NCBI GenBank assembly: GCA_037576195.1
Contig: CM075103.1
Location: forward strand, 11,346,001-11,410,000
Source: Phytoseiulus persimilis
Lineage: Eukaryota > Arthropoda > Arachnida > Mesostigmata > Phytoseiidae
DNA: 64,000 bases
Direction of reading: 5' to 3'
Every line of letters starts with the position of its first letter. Position 1 is the first letter of the stretch. Shown here piece by piece: positions 61,211 to 64,000 of this stretch. The notes under the pieces are model-generated. The model did not search any database, was not told the DNA's origin, and saw nothing but the letters and a program-made list of their open reading frames with translations. The translations under genes and the position numbers were made by a program.

Positions 61211-64000
61211 GTGAGTAGCTCTGAAGAAGTTCTCCATCTTTTAATTATCTTGTAGACAGCACCTCTGACATAAGCTCCTGAGCCATTCCGCCCCCCCCCC
61301 TCCCGCTAGGAGTTTCGGAGAATCATGCTCGACTCCTCTCAGCGAAAGTGTACGTTGCATAACGCGACGGATACGGTGGGCGTACAAATGATTTCCGTTG
61401 TCGATTCGGTAAAGCTTTCGTCAACTTCCAGATATTCACGAGGGCCACACCAAACCTATTCTGAGTCTGTTCTTCGGCTTGAGTCGTTTCAAGCAGCACC
61501 AGAAGCAAGCGCTCAGAACGAAAATGGTCGCCGCCGAATTGATTTCACCCGCTACTGAGATTCAGTCCAGGTGAGGGTTAGAATACCGCGTCACGCTAGG
61601 CGGATGAGACTCCTCAGATACGAATTCTCATCTGGGGCTGGTGATAAACAATTGAGCATTCCTGATCAATAGACCCTCGAATTCCAATCGAAAGACGAAC
61701 ACCACTCGAATCCAATAATTTTTCGGAAGGAAAAATTGGCCTCACAGTTCTGCCTTGCAAAAAATTTCGGAGGCTGCCGTCTAATTTCGGCGAATTTCGG
61801 GTTACATTTGTCTGGTGGGGCCTGGTTTCCAATATGCGCGCCCGAATCTAGGAAGAGCTGCTTCTCAATACGAGAGGCAACCCAGAGATTCAGCGAGATG
61901 GCCCCGAACAGCGTCGAGTACTAGCACGCCAGTGTTCTCCGAAGCGTACCAGAGTGGGATATCATGACACCCAAATGTTCACTCCTGAGACTTGCTCTCA
62001 AGTCGTCCGAGCAGTCGACCCCCAGAGAAGTTCCGCGAGAACGATTTCGTTTGTACTCCTGCTTCCTTGACAAGAATGTATCCTCATGAAAACGAACTCG
62101 GTCTTTAAACGCGGACAACGCGAAACTTCTGTCATCGGAATATCGAGAACAGCACATTACGAACAAAGTTTTCGTGCCCCTCGACCGATTAGAGTGGCGC
62201 CATCTGCCGGCTCACTTGAGACAAGCTCCGGAGTCGAAAACTATCTGGTACCTGTTCCCGCCACAGAGGGCGCCATCGTCCCGCTCGGAAGAAAATCCAC
62301 CGTCTCTTTCAACAACGATGAAACTTCCCGCGGAATGGGACTCATGGCACGGGAGCGAACAACAAGTCTCTCATCGATCGGGCGGGTCACGCGAGTCTGA
62401 AACGAACACTGATATCAACTTCTGCTCCATTCAGAGTGTATTCCTCGAAGATCTCGCTCACTGATTGCTATATCCGCGAAATTCCGCCTTCCGATTTACG
62501 CGATATCCACGCGGAGTCCGTTCCACGGAGAACTGAGTGGGTGGGGTCGGAGGAGCCGCTGCCTTTGTGGCTGCCGTATTCGACGATTCAGAGAGAGGTC
62601 CGTTGGAGGAGACGACGTCCTCCCGATGTGCCGCAAATGATTGCAACGAAAACCCGGGATGCTGAAAAAATGACCTTTGCGATGAGTACCCGTTCGGCCG
62701 GGAAGAAATCCTCAAGGCCGAAAACGCTCCCCCTTGTTTTGACCTGAGTATTGAATGGTGCTGACATAGAACAGGAGCCGAGAAGGAAAGCTTCGAGCTC
62801 CCAATCTATGTCTGGAGCGGATCTCTCGCGATTTCCAGGAATCAGAAACCACTCATAGCTCTCGATTCCGGCGGGATTCCCTGGATTTATACACGATGGA
62901 GCCGATGGCTACAGTCTCTTTCCAGATTCCATGTACATAGATTCCGCAGCCGTATGGATTGTGAATGAAGCGCAGCTACCTCGCAGCAGAAGCAGATATC
63001 AGCGAACGAGCGCAAGGAAAAGTGGCTCCCTCTGAAGCTAATTGATCTCCTACAAGTTTTGTCTTTCATCTCTCACTCTTTTCTAACTCACGCAAGTTCA
63101 GTCTTCCGGCCTTTGAGCTGTGCATAGAAGCTTAGCTGGATCCGCTCGACTGTCAAAACGAGGAAAAGGTTTTTTTCCGGCCGTACGGGTCTTCGTTGCA
63201 ATCAGTTTCGGCACATCGGGTATGAACCGTTGGGACAGTCAGAGTGAACCGTTGAGTGTTCTCTCAAGTCCCCCGTTCCCGGCCAAGTGGGCTACCGACA
63301 GAGCGTCTGGCTGACTGACTTCTCCCTCTGAGGCTTACTACTCGAGGAATAAGGAATATACATTAAGGAAACGACTGTCCGACAACGATACTCCGACGAC
63401 AAGCGGTTCAGCGAGCACCGGTTTGTCCCTCAGACCCCGACTGGAAGCGGTGGCATTTCATCAATATCGGGGAAACTCTAGACCCTTCGCTGGTAACCTT
63501 GGTTATTTTCCGAGTTGACTCGGAGCTTGCCCAGATAGGGGAAGAGGTTCCGACCCCCTCAGGGCGATCATTCGCTCAGTTGGCGATGTTATGAGTCGGG
63601 AACAAGGTGGGAGGACGCCAAAACGAACGAAGGGTGTTCCTGGTGCTATTGAAACGTGATCGCTGATTGATTCTCGCCCCTGTTGCTCGGCTTCAAACTC
63701 GACAGCCACCAGAGCACTCAGCATGATTGAACTCTGGATGATTCCGCGATAGCTATGATCCCTGTCATCGGAGTCAATTAGTCAACGAAGCTGTCCGTCG
63801 AACGGTTCACAAGAGGAGCGAGGAACTTAACAGTGGAATCGGAAAAACGCAGTTTTCGTATTTCCACTGTCGGGGATCCCTTGAGAAAACCTGGAATCTC
63901 TTCCTGCGAGTGTCATCTCCTCTCCTGCTCAGAAAAAATGCCATAGCAAAAGTCCATATCTATCTGAACGTTGTTTTCGCTGGCGGTTATCATGTTAGAA
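61211..64000 (+). other. Start of the next navigator intron, continuing past the window
   Basis: Opens with GTGAGT at 61211. I searched the + strand for the end of the CH domain (IR-GNLKA-L-LFF-LS) and did not find it. Open frames here are short and unremarkable; a run of nine C at about 61291-61301 is the only simple repeat noticed. Confidence 0.6.

Noticed and set aside
1..64000. CRISPR array, operons or prokaryotic promoters
   Set aside because: No regularly spaced direct repeats, no clustered co-directional ORFs with ribosome-binding sites; spliced exons show the sequence is eukaryotic.

Overview
The window looks like a stretch of an invertebrate, most likely arthropod, nuclear genome. 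Coding sequence is sparse, introns carry GT..AG borders (GTGAGT donors, pyrimidine-CAG acceptors), and microsatellites, MITE-like inverted repeats and eroded transposon pieces occur. There are no operons, ribosome-binding sites or CRISPR arrays. Base composition is near 50% GC and CpG (often inside TCGA or TTCGAA) does not look depleted. Together with the divergence of the proteins, this would fit a mite such as a phytoseiid, but that placement is inference and no marker gene in the window fixes it.

Two things are well supported. (1) At 11542-12936 (-) there is an uninterrupted 464-codon gene for a secreted-pathway type I membrane protein: signal peptide, Cys-containing ectodomain, Thr/Ser/Pro linker, one membrane helix and a short basic tail. 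Its family is uncertain; the best guess, held weakly, is a divergent alpha/epsilon-sarcoglycan-like protein. (2) On the + strand, three phase-compatible exons (36941-36984, 38995-39165, 61138-61210) encode the N-terminal calponin-homology (CH) domain of a neuron navigator protein (NAV/UNC-53/sickie). The first contains an ATG in good context 14 codons before the CH domain. The second and third exons are split by an intron of about 22 kb, and the gene continues beyond position 64000, where the end of the CH domain and the rest of the protein must lie.

Layout: 1-11.5 kb is non-coding with two MITE-like elements (3156-3380 and 7321-7736, the latter with TA target duplication), a frameshifted ORF relic and a possible THAP-like relic. 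11.5-13 kb is the membrane-protein gene. 13-36.9 kb lacks any firmly identified gene but holds tRNA-like/SINE-like pieces, a LINE reverse-transcriptase relic, a possible terminal exon on the minus strand (18.7-18.8 kb) and a short copper-transporter-like segment (33.5 kb). 36.9-64 kb is the 5' part of the navigator gene, nearly all intron, with several coding-looking ORFs or exon candidates of low confidence.

Most open frames of 60-240 codons here are no longer than chance predicts at this base composition (several stop-free runs near 150 codons and about one near 190 are expected in six frames of 64 kb). They are therefore left out unless something beyond length supports them.
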